Assembly: GCA_964535575.1 (NCBI GenBank)
Contig: CAZHTC010000001.1
Span: 372,001-436,000 of the forward strand
Length of the DNA stretch: 64,000 bases
Reading direction: 5' to 3'
DNA from: JAGPCK01 sp964535575
GTDB lineage: Bacteria; Bacteroidota; Bacteroidia; UKL13-3
Shown: positions 26,607 to 35,312 of the stretch, one piece after another
Layout: every line of letters starts with the position of its first letter
Numbering within the stretch: the stretch's first letter is position 1
Notes under the pieces: generated by a model
Databases searched by the model: none
The model's input: the letters and a program-made list of their open reading frames with translations, nothing else
Told to the model about the DNA's origin: nothing
Program-made: the position numbers and the translations under genes

Positions 26607-27297
26607 TGAACGCATTTTAGTAGTAGAAGACGAAGAACATATTCTTGAACCCTTAAAACTGAATCTGGAACTTGAAGGATATAAAGTAGTGGGTGTTCAG
26701 GACGGGCTATCGGCCATTAAACGTTTTAAAGAAGAAAGTTTTGACCTGATCATTCTCGATATTATGCTCCCCGAAATGGATGGACTTACCGTGTGCGAAA
26801 GCATCAGGCTGCATAATAATGAAGTCCCTATCCTTTTTCTCTCGGCAAAAAACAGTGGCGAGGACCGCGTACTGGGATTAAAAAAAGGCGGTGACGATTA
26901 CCTCACCAAACCGTTTAATCTGGAAGAACTGATGTTGCGCGTAAACCTGCTTATCCATAAGAGCAAACGCATAAGCGGAGTGGAAAGTAAAACCCCGAAT
27001 GTATTTCATTTTGGCAATTGTCAGATAAACTTTGAGAGTTATGAGGCAATTGGGGTTAACGGACCTTTTACCCTTACTAAGAAAGAGGTGATGCTGCTTA
27101 AATTGCTTATCGATAATAAAAATGAAGTAGTGAGCCGGGAAAAAATTCTGCAAAGTGTGTGGGGATATAATGTATTTCCTTCAACCCGCACCATTGATAA
27201 TTTTATTTTAATGCTTCGGAAGCATTTTGAAACCGATCCCAAAAATCCGCAATACATTGAGTCGGTGAGAGGAGTAGGATACAAATTTGTGATCTGA
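26599..27297 (+). CDS. OmpR/PhoB-family response regulator
   Basis: A 232-residue regulator. The receiver domain has acidic D11/E12, phosphoacceptor D54 in LIILDIMLPEMDGL, a Ser at 82 and K104 in TKPFNLEEL. The C-terminal winged-helix DNA-binding domain ends with TIDNFILMLRKHFE and IESVRGVGYKF. Cognate to the overlapping kinase. Two TGTCAAA heptamers with 11-bp period start ten bases after its stop codon and look like the direct repeats bound by this family. They lie before the HmuY-like gene. Confidence 0.93.
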   Translation: MANERILVVEDEEHILEPLKLNLELEGYKVVGVQDGLSAIKRFKEESFDLIILDIMLPEMDGLTVCESIRLHNNEVPILFLSAKNSGEDRVLGLKKGGDDYLTKPFNLEELMLRVNLLIHKSKRISGVESKTPNVFHFGNCQINFESYEAIGVNGPFTLTKKEVMLLKLLIDNKNEVVSREKILQSVWGYNVFPSTRTIDNFILMLRKHFETDPKNPQYIESVRGVGYKFVI

Positions 27298-27306
27298 TTT
27301 TCCCTT

Positions 27307-27324
27307 TGTCAAAGTTCTGTCAAA
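27307..27324 (+). promoter_or_regulatory. Putative OmpR/PhoB-type operator: two TGTCAAA direct repeats 11 bp apart
   Basis: TGTCAAA occurs at 27307-27313 and again at 27318-27324, one helical turn apart on the same strand. PhoB/OmpR-family regulators bind head-to-tail repeats with this period, and the heptamer resembles the CTGTCA of PHO boxes. The site lies about 80 bases before the HmuY-like start, a usual place for activation. Binding is inferred. Confidence 0.45.
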
Positions 27325-27405
27325 AGGCCTTAAACTGACTTGCGTCATACTTCTGTTGCCACGGGCTACTGTTTCTTTGTAGCCTGAAATTTTAAATATC
27401 CCCAT

Positions 27406-28689
27406 ATGAAAAAGTTTTTACTCGCTTTATCTATTAGTATCAGTGTGGCCGTTTCGGCCCAAACGGTTGATACCATTTATTGTACCCCGGGATTTGCTGC
27501 CCGTACTTACTACCGCCTCAGCAATAACATACAAACACCTACCCCCCTTTCCAACTGGCATTTGGCCGTTCCGGTAAGAGCTTCGGCTTTCCCTAACAAT
27601 CCAATAATCGGGACTTCGATGCGCTACAACGGTGGAGCTGGAATGAAACTATATCGTGTTCCAGGAAAAACTGCTGCTGATTACAATTCACCTCTGGACA
27701 CATCCGGCATGAGTAATTGGGCTAACCTGATTGACCCTGATACTACCTGGGATATAGGAGCCTTCAATGCCAACAAATCATCCGATATTTTCAACTTTGG
27801 CTGGGGAACCTACAACCAGAACTCACATGATGTGGTAGGCGATTCGATGTACCTGCTCCGAATATATGTGTCTCCGGCATTTTTCTACAAAAAATGCATT
27901 ATTGAGCGTTTGGCGTACGATACCTTATGGATGCTCAAATGGTCAAACATTGATGGTACATCACCCGACAGCATAACCATTAACAAAAAAGATTTCGCAG
28001 GCAAAAACTTTGTTTACCTAAATGTGCTTTCTAAAAACGTGCTCGACAATGAACCGCAAAGCAGTAACTGGGATTTGTTGTTTGGACGTTATGCTACTTC
28101 AGTAACTTTATTCTCACAAACCATTAATGATTATCCTGTAGTTGGCGCACTTAGCAATCTGGGAGTGCAGGTAGCCGAAGCGCGCGGGGTTGACAAAACC
28201 ACGGCCCACAATTTTGCGTACCGCAACAGTTACACAAAAAATATTTCAGAAATCGGATGGGACTGGAAAGCCGTTATGACCTCAACGCTGGTAGATTCAT
28301 TGTGTTACTTTGTAAAGGCAAAAGACAATAATATATACAAGCTTATTTTCACCTACTATGGAGGAAATACCAATGGAAAAATTGCCCTTTCGGTACAAGG
28401 GCTTGGAACTTCTGTAAAAGAAGAAAATCCATATGCAAGCAGCTTTTCGGTATATCCAAATCCGGCAAGCACCACCGCCACTCTTGTTTTCAGCAATAAC
28501 GCAGGAGATAAACAACAAACTGTTCGTGTATTTGATATAACCGGAAAACAGTGGATCACCACAACTGTAGAAAGTAAAAACGGGTTAAATACCAATGAAA
28601 TTGATTTTAGCCAGTTACCAAAAGGCCTCTACTTAATAAGCCTGCAGGCCGGTGACTACACCACTCAACAACGTGTGCTGGTAAAATAA
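27406..28689 (+). CDS. HmuY-like heme-binding protein with T9SS C-terminal sorting domain
   Basis: A 427-residue secreted protein. A signal peptide covers residues 1-18. A HmuY-type region follows in two parts: YYRLSNN...NWHLAVPVRAS with RYNGGAG, and later SSNWDLLFGRYATSVTLF and EIGWDWK. HmuY proteins capture heme and hand it to an outer-membrane receptor. Here the C-terminus adds a complete type A sorting domain (FSVYPNPASTTATLVF to LPKGLYLISLQAGDY), implying export and surface anchoring through the T9SS. The receptor gene starts one base after its stop. HmuY membership is by motif pattern and context. Metal or another ligand remains possible. Confidence 0.75.
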   Translation: MKKFLLALSISISVAVSAQTVDTIYCTPGFAARTYYRLSNNIQTPTPLSNWHLAVPVRASAFPNNPIIGTSMRYNGGAGMKLYRVPGKTAADYNSPLDTSGMSNWANLIDPDTTWDIGAFNANKSSDIFNFGWGTYNQNSHDVVGDSMYLLRIYVSPAFFYKKCIIERLAYDTLWMLKWSNIDGTSPDSITINKKDFAGKNFVYLNVLSKNVLDNEPQSSNWDLLFGRYATSVTLFSQTINDYPVVGALSNLGVQVAEARGVDKTTAHNFAYRNSYTKNISEIGWDWKAVMTSTLVDSLCYFVKAKDNNIYKLIFTYYGGNTNGKIALSVQGLGTSVKEENPYASSFSVYPNPASTTATLVFSNNAGDKQQTVRVFDITGKQWITTTVESKNGLNTNEIDFSQLPKGLYLISLQAGDYTTQQRVLVK

Positions 28690-28690
28690 G

Positions 28691-30916
28691 ATGCGCTTTA
28701 AGCTGCTTCTGTTTTTAACGCTGAATGGCTGTTTGATTGCTCATGCTCAAACAGCCATTCAGGTATTAAACGGGACAACCAAATTACCCGTAGCTGATGC
28801 ATTTGTATATTACGTGCAACTTGGAAGCAGTAAAAACAACCAAAACCTTGCGTTTGCCGATTCCTTAGGGAAAATACAAATTATACTAAAGGGAATATCG
28901 CTGGTGCGTATCCATTTTCCCGGATACGAAGTATTGTTTGACACCCTGCAGCCCGGCACAACGAATAAGGTTTATTATCTTAAAGAAATAAATAAAATTC
29001 TTGACCAGGTGGTAGTAACCGGGCAATACGATTTACGCACAGCCGACCAGTCGGCTATCAAAATAAACGTGATTAATTCGGCCCGGATTGAAAAGCAGGC
29101 GGCACAAAACTTAGCTCAGCTACTGAGCAACGAATTGAATATACGGGTGGCCAATGATGCTTTTATGGGAAGCAGCATGAGTCTGCAGGGTATAAGCGGA
29201 CAAAATGTTAAAATTTTACTTGACGGAGTTCCGCTCACCGGACGTATGAACGGCAATATTGACATGAGCCAGATGATGCTGAACAATGTGGAGCGCATTG
29301 AACTGATTGAAGGCCCTATGAGTGTGATATATGGCACCGATGCGTTGGGCGGTGTAATCAATATTATCACCAAAAAAGATTTAAATCCTTATCGCCCCGC
29401 CACTGTAAACAGCTATGTTGAAAGTATTGGTCATTACAATTTTGACGGCCGGCTGGCACAGGCAATCAAAAATAACAAGCTTATAATATCTGGAGGACGT
29501 TATTTTTTTCGTGGGTTTACCCTTGACGAAAGCAACCGTGTAAAACCCTGGAAACCTAAAGAACAGATATTTGGCGATATTAATTATACTTTCCGCACCG
29601 GAAAAATACAACACCGATTGTATTCGCAGGTTTACCATGAAAAACTTATTTGCCGCGGTTCGGCTACCATTACTCCATACGAAGCATATGCCTTTGACGA
29701 CTTTTACCTTAGCTGGCGGAATACCAATTCGCTGTACAGTGACAGGTATTTTAAAAACGGCTCTTCGGTTTCCTTTATCAATTCCTACGCATGGTACAAC
29801 CGGCAAAAAGAAACTTACAACCGAAATCTGGTAACCTTAGAAGATACCCGCATCAACAATGCTGCACAACAGGATACCAACGCATTTCATCATTGGCTGT
29901 CGAGGGGAATGTTCAGCTCACAAAAAGTTATTTCCGCGTTGAATTTTCAGACAGGATATGATGTGAATTACGAAAGTGGCAAAGGACGAAGGCTTACCAA
30001 TAAGAAACAGGAAATGCTTGATGCCGCCTTATTTGTTACGGCCGAGTACAAACCGGTATCGCGCGTTATGGTTAGACCCGGATTGCGCGCAGCTTACAAC
30101 TCCCGCTTTATGGTTCCCGTATTGCCCTCACTCCATGTAAAACTTGATATCACTAAAAATATTTTTTTGCGCAGCTCGTATGCCCGTGGGTACCGTGCCC
30201 CTTCACTTAAAGAAATGAACCTCGACTTTATTGATATAAACCACAACATACAGGGAAATCCAAACCTGAAAGCTGAAACATCCAATAATTTCCAAACTTC
30301 ATTACAATGGATGCATCGCAACGCCAACAAGGTTTACAGAGTAGATTTCTCTGCCTTTTACAATCATATCAGCGATATGATTTCGCTGGCCATAACTAAT
30401 CTGGGAACAATGCAATATACCTACATCAATATTGATGAGTTTCGCTCGGTCGGGGGTGTAATAAATGCCGAAATCCGTTCTGCTATTTATTCTGTTTCCG
30501 TAGGGGCTTCTTACCTTGGACGCAACAACCAATTTGCCGGCAGTGCTCACCTCCCCTTTGTATACACTCCTGAGTTCAGAAGCAATTTTACCTATACACT
30601 TCCTTATATAAAAACAGATTTCGCAGTGTTTTATAAGTTCAACGGAAAACAACTGGCCTATGCGCTTGACGAGGCAAACAAACCGGTTCAAACCCATATA
30701 AATGCCTTTAGCATGCTTGATATGAATCTGGCCAAACGAATTTGTCATAATCAGGTTTACGTAGCAGCCGGGTGTAAAAACATGCTCAATATTGTGAATA
30801 TAAACAGCACTGCCAATACCACTGTCCATAGCAGCAGCAATGGTCAGATGCTGATGGGTACAGGTCGTTCCTATTTTGTAACACTTAAATGGAATTTCGG
30901 ATGGAAAAAAGCATAG
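28691..30916 (+). CDS. TonB-dependent outer-membrane receptor, HmuR-like
   Basis: A 741-residue receptor. A signal peptide (about 1-20) is followed by a carboxypeptidase-regulatory-like domain (about 20-95), then the plug: LDQVVVTGQYDLRTADQSA, INVINSARIEKQAAQNLAQL, VKILLDGVPLTGR and GTDALGGVINIITKK. The rest is a 22-strand barrel ending in an aromatic C-terminal strand (YFVTLKWNFGWKKA). It sits between two HmuY-like genes, the arrangement of HmuR in Porphyromonas, so heme uptake powered by TonB is the likely role. It overlaps the next gene by 16 bases. Confidence 0.85.
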   Translation: MRFKLLLFLTLNGCLIAHAQTAIQVLNGTTKLPVADAFVYYVQLGSSKNNQNLAFADSLGKIQIILKGISLVRIHFPGYEVLFDTLQPGTTNKVYYLKEINKILDQVVVTGQYDLRTADQSAIKINVINSARIEKQAAQNLAQLLSNELNIRVANDAFMGSSMSLQGISGQNVKILLDGVPLTGRMNGNIDMSQMMLNNVERIELIEGPMSVIYGTDALGGVINIITKKDLNPYRPATVNSYVESIGHYNFDGRLAQAIKNNKLIISGGRYFFRGFTLDESNRVKPWKPKEQIFGDINYTFRTGKIQHRLYSQVYHEKLICRGSATITPYEAYAFDDFYLSWRNTNSLYSDRYFKNGSSVSFINSYAWYNRQKETYNRNLVTLEDTRINNAAQQDTNAFHHWLSRGMFSSQKVISALNFQTGYDVNYESGKGRRLTNKKQEMLDAALFVTAEYKPVSRVMVRPGLRAAYNSRFMVPVLPSLHVKLDITKNIFLRSSYARGYRAPSLKEMNLDFIDINHNIQGNPNLKAETSNNFQTSLQWMHRNANKVYRVDFSAFYNHISDMISLAITNLGTMQYTYINIDEFRSVGGVINAEIRSAIYSVSVGASYLGRNNQFAGSAHLPFVYTPEFRSNFTYTLPYIKTDFAVFYKFNGKQLAYALDEANKPVQTHINAFSMLDMNLAKRICHNQVYVAAGCKNMLNIVNINSTANTTVHSSSNGQMLMGTGRSYFVTLKWNFGWKKA

Positions 30917-31890
30917 CTAGTTTTCTTTTAGCTATTGTCTTTTTTTCTTCCTGCGAGAAAAAAGAAGAACCCGTTAAACTGCCTCCGCACGGATTGAGTA
31001 TGGTAACTACCATTGAAATGAAGGACGACTATTCGCAGCAGGTATGTTTTAATTTACAAACAGGAGCTAAATTTACTTCGGCCACCTATGGGTGGGATCT
31101 TGCTTTTGATAACCGAAACGGAAGCAACCTGATTTTAATGAACACCGGAAAAGATGTGAAAGCATGGGTAAGCAATGATACCACTTTCAATGCAATCACT
31201 TCGCCCAATGGAATCGCTTTTGACTGGGACCGCTCGGGGGCCGAATATGATTCATTGATTATAAAAGACCGTTGGCTGAGCAGCGGGCAATGTAACAACA
31301 AAATTATCTTACTTGATTTAAGCAACCTGGAACCTGCCGACATACGATATAAAAAAATACAGGTTACCAGCGTAAATGCCATGCACTACACCCTTAGGCT
31401 GGCTAATATAAACGGAAGTGATGAACAGATGGTAACCATTACCAAACAGGCAGGTGATAACTTTACCTATTTCTCGTTCAATCCACAGCCACAGCAAAAA
31501 GCATGTGAGCCCGCATCACAGAGCTGGCAACTCATGTTTACCCGATACAAAACATGGGTAAGTGCACTCGGCACCACCATCCCCTATAATGTAACCGGAG
31601 TATGGCTGAATCCGGAAGGAGTAAGCTGCACCAAGCTTGTTGACATTCCCTTTGAGCTTATTACTTATGAAAGCGTTAAAAACCTACCCTTGCAAAACAA
31701 TCGGGATGCAGTGGGTTACGAATGGAAAGGATTTGATTTTGACTTTACCAATGGGAATTATAAAATTTTCAGTAACTGGACCTATATAATAAAAGATGCT
31801 AACGGTACATACTTTAAAATGCGTTTCCTCGATTTTTATGATGCCAATCACCACAAAGGGTTCCCAAAAATTGAGTATCAGAAACTTTAG
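30901..31890 (+). CDS. HmuY-family lipoprotein
   Basis: About 329 residues from the ATG at 30901; an in-frame ATG four codons earlier is also possible. A lipoprotein signal ends at the lipobox SFLLAIVFFSSC, with Cys 18 as the acylated residue. HmuY-type features are VCFNLQTGAKFTSATYGWDL, AFDNRNGSNLILMNTGKD and the repeated second unit SWQLMFTRYKTWV with NVTGVWLNPEGV. It would be anchored in the outer membrane and present heme to the adjacent receptor. The ligand residues (two His in P. gingivalis HmuY) cannot be placed confidently here. Confidence 0.8.
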   Translation: MEKSIASFLLAIVFFSSCEKKEEPVKLPPHGLSMVTTIEMKDDYSQQVCFNLQTGAKFTSATYGWDLAFDNRNGSNLILMNTGKDVKAWVSNDTTFNAITSPNGIAFDWDRSGAEYDSLIIKDRWLSSGQCNNKIILLDLSNLEPADIRYKKIQVTSVNAMHYTLRLANINGSDEQMVTITKQAGDNFTYFSFNPQPQQKACEPASQSWQLMFTRYKTWVSALGTTIPYNVTGVWLNPEGVSCTKLVDIPFELITYESVKNLPLQNNRDAVGYEWKGFDFDFTNGNYKIFSNWTYIIKDANGTYFKMRFLDFYDANHHKGFPKIEYQKL

Positions 31891-31905
31891 GAGTCTTCGG
31901 CCGGG

Positions 31906-31937
31906 TTTTACCGTTTCAGGAAACCTTTGTATCTTCG
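31906..31937 (+). promoter_or_regulatory. Possible promoter of the TPR gene
   Basis: TTTTA (31906-31910), 19 bases, then TATCTTCG (31930-31937), a 7/8 match to TAnnTTTG. The ATG is 28 bases downstream. Confidence 0.45.
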
Positions 31938-31965
31938 AGGCCTTATTTTTACATAAAATTCTGTT

Positions 31966-32619
31966 ATGAAATTGCTTCGTTGGTTTATTCTTTATCGTTT
32001 AATATTGGGTGTTGTGGTGATTGCCCTTGGTGGTGTACTGCAGGTTTATGAGGGTTTCTGGCCCGCGTTCCCGCTCTATTTACTTGGTGTTATTTTTATT
32101 CTCATGCACTATACCATTGGTCCCATGCGTTTGGTGCAACTTTCAATTGAAGAAGACGACCCCGATGCCGCCATTGCCCATTTAAATAAAATTAAATACC
32201 CTAAGCTGTTATTCAAACCCATACGCCAAAGCTACTATATGCTGCAGTCAAACCTGGCTTTTGCCGGCAAAGACTTAGATAAAGCCGAAGAGCACCTGCG
32301 CAAAAGTTTAAACACAAAAAGCTCCCTGCTCAAAGAACAGGAAGGAGTACAATACCTTCAATTGGGAATGATTGCCATGCAAAAAGGCGATTCAAAAGCT
32401 GCGCGCGAAAATTTAAAACTCGCCTTGCAAAAAGGCTTACCGGATGACGATAACAAAGCCGCGGCCTACCTGCAATTAGCTACGCTGGAAATTCAGCGCA
32501 GGCAAAACAAAATCGGGAAAGATTATTTTCGCAAGGCAAAAATGCTGAAACCAAAAACCAAAGAGGTGAAATCACAAATTGCCGATATGGAAAAATACAT
32601 GGCTCGCATTCCCGGGTAG
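31966..32619 (+). CDS. Membrane-anchored tetratricopeptide-repeat protein
   Basis: 217 residues: two N-terminal membrane helices forming a hairpin (about 5-27 and 31-52), then three or so TPR-like repeats. The repeats appear as AYLQLATLEIQRRQNKIGKD, YLQLGMIAMQKGDSKAAREN and the earlier AFAGKDLDKAEEHLRKSL. The TPR array faces the cytoplasm or periplasm and should mediate protein contacts. No enzymatic motif is present. It is monocistronic and convergent with a glycosyltransferase gene only four bases away. Confidence 0.8.
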   Translation: MKLLRWFILYRLILGVVVIALGGVLQVYEGFWPAFPLYLLGVIFILMHYTIGPMRLVQLSIEEDDPDAAIAHLNKIKYPKLLFKPIRQSYYMLQSNLAFAGKDLDKAEEHLRKSLNTKSSLLKEQEGVQYLQLGMIAMQKGDSKAARENLKLALQKGLPDDDNKAAAYLQLATLEIQRRQNKIGKDYFRKAKMLKPKTKEVKSQIADMEKYMARIPG

Positions 32620-32623
32620 TTTT

Positions 32624-33793
32624 CTATTTTTTCGGTAACTCCCTTTCAATAGAATCCCACACCCCGGTGGCTGTTTTTTCCCAGCTGAATTTTGTTTTTT
32701 GAAAAGCTCCTTTTGAAATCAAACCGGTTCTCAGTTTTTCGTCCCCGGCCATTTGAATCATGGCATCCTTAATACTCTCAACCGAAAACGGATTTACCAA
32801 TAATGCCGCATCTCCTGCCACTTCGGGCATGGAGGTCACCCCCGAACAAATAACAGGTATCCCCGCATGCATAGCCTCAAGAATCGGAATACCGAAACCT
32901 TCAAAATAAGAAACGTAGGTAAGAGCGAGAGCCGACCCCATTACATTGCCAAGGTCTTCATTGCTCAATCGACCTGTGAACACTACATCCTCTTTAAATT
33001 TCATCTCTTCAAAAATGGCCTCCAGTTCCTGCGTCTTCCAGGCCTTACGGCCTACAATTACCAATTTTATTCCGGAACCGTAGGATTTGCGAAACGCATC
33101 AAATGCCTTCAATAAATTACCAATGTTTTTGCGGGGTTGAATGGCCCCCACGTAGAGAAAGTAGGCGTGATCTTTAGTAAAGCGTCTTCGCGTAAATTGT
33201 TTTATTTCTTCACTTACAGGTTTAAAAGATGGTGCGGCACCGGGATATACCAGATCAATTTTCTCTGAAGGTATAGAATACAACTCTACAATATCCTTTT
33301 TGGTATATTCCGAAATGGTGATAATGCGCTTTGCACGCATGGCAAACTGAGGGAAAAACTTAGTGTAATACCAGGCCCCCGATTTGCTGATGTCCTCGGG
33401 GTAATGCTCAAAAGCCAAATCGTGCAATACCTGCACCTGTGGCACATTGGTACGCAACGAAAGATATCCATCGGGCGAAAAAAACAAATCGGCCTTGTGT
33501 TTTTTCAATAGCCGGGGAATGCTGTATTGAAAATACACATAGTACAAATATGGATGCCTTGCCTGCGGAAAAGCTACCACCGGCTTTACATTGGGTGCGT
33601 AAATATATTCGTCAGAAAACCTCCGGTCGAAAATAAAGATAAACTCATGCTCAGGATGATTGCGCACCAGCCGTTGCAGGGTTTCGTGCTGAAAGGTGCC
33701 AATGCCTTCCAGTTTATCCTTTAAAAGAAATCGGGTATTTACAGCTATTCTCAACGGTGGCAAATTAGTAAAATCTGCGCGGATAATTGCCAT
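32624..33793 (-). CDS. Glycosyltransferase family 4 (GT-B fold)
   Basis: A 389-residue glycosyltransferase of the GT4/group 1 type. It has the N-terminal acceptor domain (RIAVNTRFLLKDKLEGIG), FLYVGAIQPRKNIGNLLKAF at the start of the donor domain, and the nucleotide-sugar motif GFGIPILEAMHAGIPVICS with the E-x7-E pattern followed by MPEVAGDAALLVNP. It should transfer a sugar from an NDP or GDP donor during surface polysaccharide assembly. It is divergent from the flippase gene, with which it shares a short promoter region. Confidence 0.88.
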   Translation of the reverse strand: MAIIRADFTNLPPLRIAVNTRFLLKDKLEGIGTFQHETLQRLVRNHPEHEFIFIFDRRFSDEYIYAPNVKPVVAFPQARHPYLYYVYFQYSIPRLLKKHKADLFFSPDGYLSLRTNVPQVQVLHDLAFEHYPEDISKSGAWYYTKFFPQFAMRAKRIITISEYTKKDIVELYSIPSEKIDLVYPGAAPSFKPVSEEIKQFTRRRFTKDHAYFLYVGAIQPRKNIGNLLKAFDAFRKSYGSGIKLVIVGRKAWKTQELEAIFEEMKFKEDVVFTGRLSNEDLGNVMGSALALTYVSYFEGFGIPILEAMHAGIPVICSGVTSMPEVAGDAALLVNPFSVESIKDAMIQMAGDEKLRTGLISKGAFQKTKFSWEKTATGVWDSIERELPKK

Positions 33794-33816
33794 TTCAGTT
33801 AGTATTACTATCTTTC
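33787..33816 (+). promoter_or_regulatory. Promoter of the flippase-wzz-ligase operon
   Basis: TTG (33787-33789), 19 bases, then TATCTTTC (33809-33816), a 7/8 match to TAnnTTTG. The flippase GTG start lies 10 bases further on. Confidence 0.6.
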
Positions 33817-33826
33817 CAAGCGTATT

Positions 33827-35272
33827 GTGGTAAAGAAATTTTTTGGCAACCTGTTGCTATTAGTATTCGCCAACCTGCTTATTAAACCTTTGTGGGTGCT
33901 TGGCATTGACCGCACGGTACAAAACCTGATGGGTACCGAGGCTTATGGCCGTTATTACGAACTGTTCAACACTACTTTTTTGCTGGCCATTTTGCTGGAT
34001 ATGGGTATAAACAACTACAACAGCAAAGTAATTGCCCGCCATCCTCAGCTTATTCACAAAAACCTTTCGGGCATTTTGGTGGTAAAACTGTTACTGGCCG
34101 CTGCTTACCTGCTTATCACCCTGATCATCGGCTTGTTTTCCGGGTATTCCGGTATCCAAATGTACCTGCTGCTGCTGCTTTGTTTTAACCAGATTTTATC
34201 GTGGTATATTTTATACCTGCGCACCAATATTTCGGCCTTGCAGTTGTTTAAAACCGATACCTTTCTTTCTGTGCTCGACAGGTTGCTCATGATTGTTTTT
34301 TGCAGCACCCTGCTGTTTACTCCGTTGCGAAATGATTTTCAGATTACCTATTTTGTGTATGCTCAAACGGCTGCTTACCTGCTCACCGCTTTGGTATGTC
34401 TGGTATTTGTAAGCAAACACACCACCCAAATTAAACTGGGCTGGAACTTACCTCTGCTTTTGATTATTATAAAACGCAGTTATCCTTATGCGCTCCTTGC
34501 CTTTCTGATGGTGGTTTATACCCGTATTGATGCGAAAATGATGTACCTGATTTTGCCCGACAGTGAAAGGGAAATTGGGTTATATGCAGCAGCCTATCGC
34601 CTGCTCGATGCGGTGAATATGCTGGGTATATTGGTTGCATCATTATTATTGCCCATTTTTTTAAAGATGCTCAAGCAAAAAGAAAGTCTCGATAAATTAG
34701 TGAACTTTAGCTTTACATTGGTGGTGCTTCCGGCCATGTTGCTGGCTGCTTATTCGTGGCAATATAAAGAACAGGTGATGTCGGCCTTATATGTAAACAC
34801 CTCTCCCCAAAGCGGAATGATCCTGTTGCTGCTCATGCTTTCCTTTATTCCTATTTGCACCATTTACGTGTATGGTACATTGCTTACTGCCAACGAAAGT
34901 CTTGCCCTGTTAAACAAAGTGGCTTTGCTTAGTCTGCTGCTCAATATCATGCTCAACCTATGGCTCATTCCCCAATACAAAGCTTTGGGGGCCGCCTGCA
35001 CTTCACTTATTACCCAAAGTTTTGTGGCAGGTTGCCATATGTTTTTTTCCTACCGCAAAGTGGCCTTAAAAGTCAACCTCATGCTGTGGCTTAAAATAGC
35101 AGTGGCCGGAATTATGCTGTTTGCCCTTGCGGGATGGCTGCGTACGGGGGTGCTCACCGGCTTAACCGCACTAGTGTTACCTGTTGTTGCGGCCTGCATT
35201 ATGGCGTTGGTACTAAATCTGTTCGACCGTAAAAACGTCCTGAATATACTGAAAGGAAATATGCAGCGTTAA
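33827..35272 (+). CDS. Polysaccharide flippase (Wzx/MATE-like, oligosaccharide exporter family)
   Basis: A 481-residue integral membrane protein with about 12-14 helices and no soluble domain; it starts at GTG 33827. The pattern of the polysaccharide-biosynthesis/Wzx family is clear: the N-terminal FGNLLLLVFANLLIKPLWVL, then DMGINNYNSKVIA, and the DAVNMLGILVASLLLPIFLK block. It would move a lipid-linked oligosaccharide across the inner membrane. The downstream Wzz-like and O-antigen-ligase genes support that assignment. Confidence 0.85.
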   Translation: MVKKFFGNLLLLVFANLLIKPLWVLGIDRTVQNLMGTEAYGRYYELFNTTFLLAILLDMGINNYNSKVIARHPQLIHKNLSGILVVKLLLAAAYLLITLIIGLFSGYSGIQMYLLLLLCFNQILSWYILYLRTNISALQLFKTDTFLSVLDRLLMIVFCSTLLFTPLRNDFQITYFVYAQTAAYLLTALVCLVFVSKHTTQIKLGWNLPLLLIIIKRSYPYALLAFLMVVYTRIDAKMMYLILPDSEREIGLYAAAYRLLDAVNMLGILVASLLLPIFLKMLKQKESLDKLVNFSFTLVVLPAMLLAAYSWQYKEQVMSALYVNTSPQSGMILLLLMLSFIPICTIYVYGTLLTANESLALLNKVALLSLLLNIMLNLWLIPQYKALGAACTSLITQSFVAGCHMFFSYRKVALKVNLMLWLKIAVAGIMLFALAGWLRTGVLTGLTALVLPVVAACIMALVLNLFDRKNVLNILKGNMQR

Positions 35273-35289
35273 TCTACCGTCAAATAATG

Positions 35290-35297
35290 TATTTTTG
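35290..35297 (+). promoter_or_regulatory. Consensus -7 element (TATTTTTG) before the wzz-like gene
   Basis: An exact TAnnTTTG match in the 40-base gap after the flippase gene. It covers the TTG that could otherwise be read as a start codon, so the ATG at 35313 is preferred. The -33 region is poor; it may be a secondary promoter. Confidence 0.45.
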
Positions 35298-35312
35298 CTC
35301 AAATTGCCTTTC

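Noticed and set aside
33787..33816. Shared bidirectional promoter for the glycosyltransferase as well
   Set aside because: The minus-strand reading of the same region gives only partial matches to the -7 and -33 elements, so only the plus-strand promoter was annotated.
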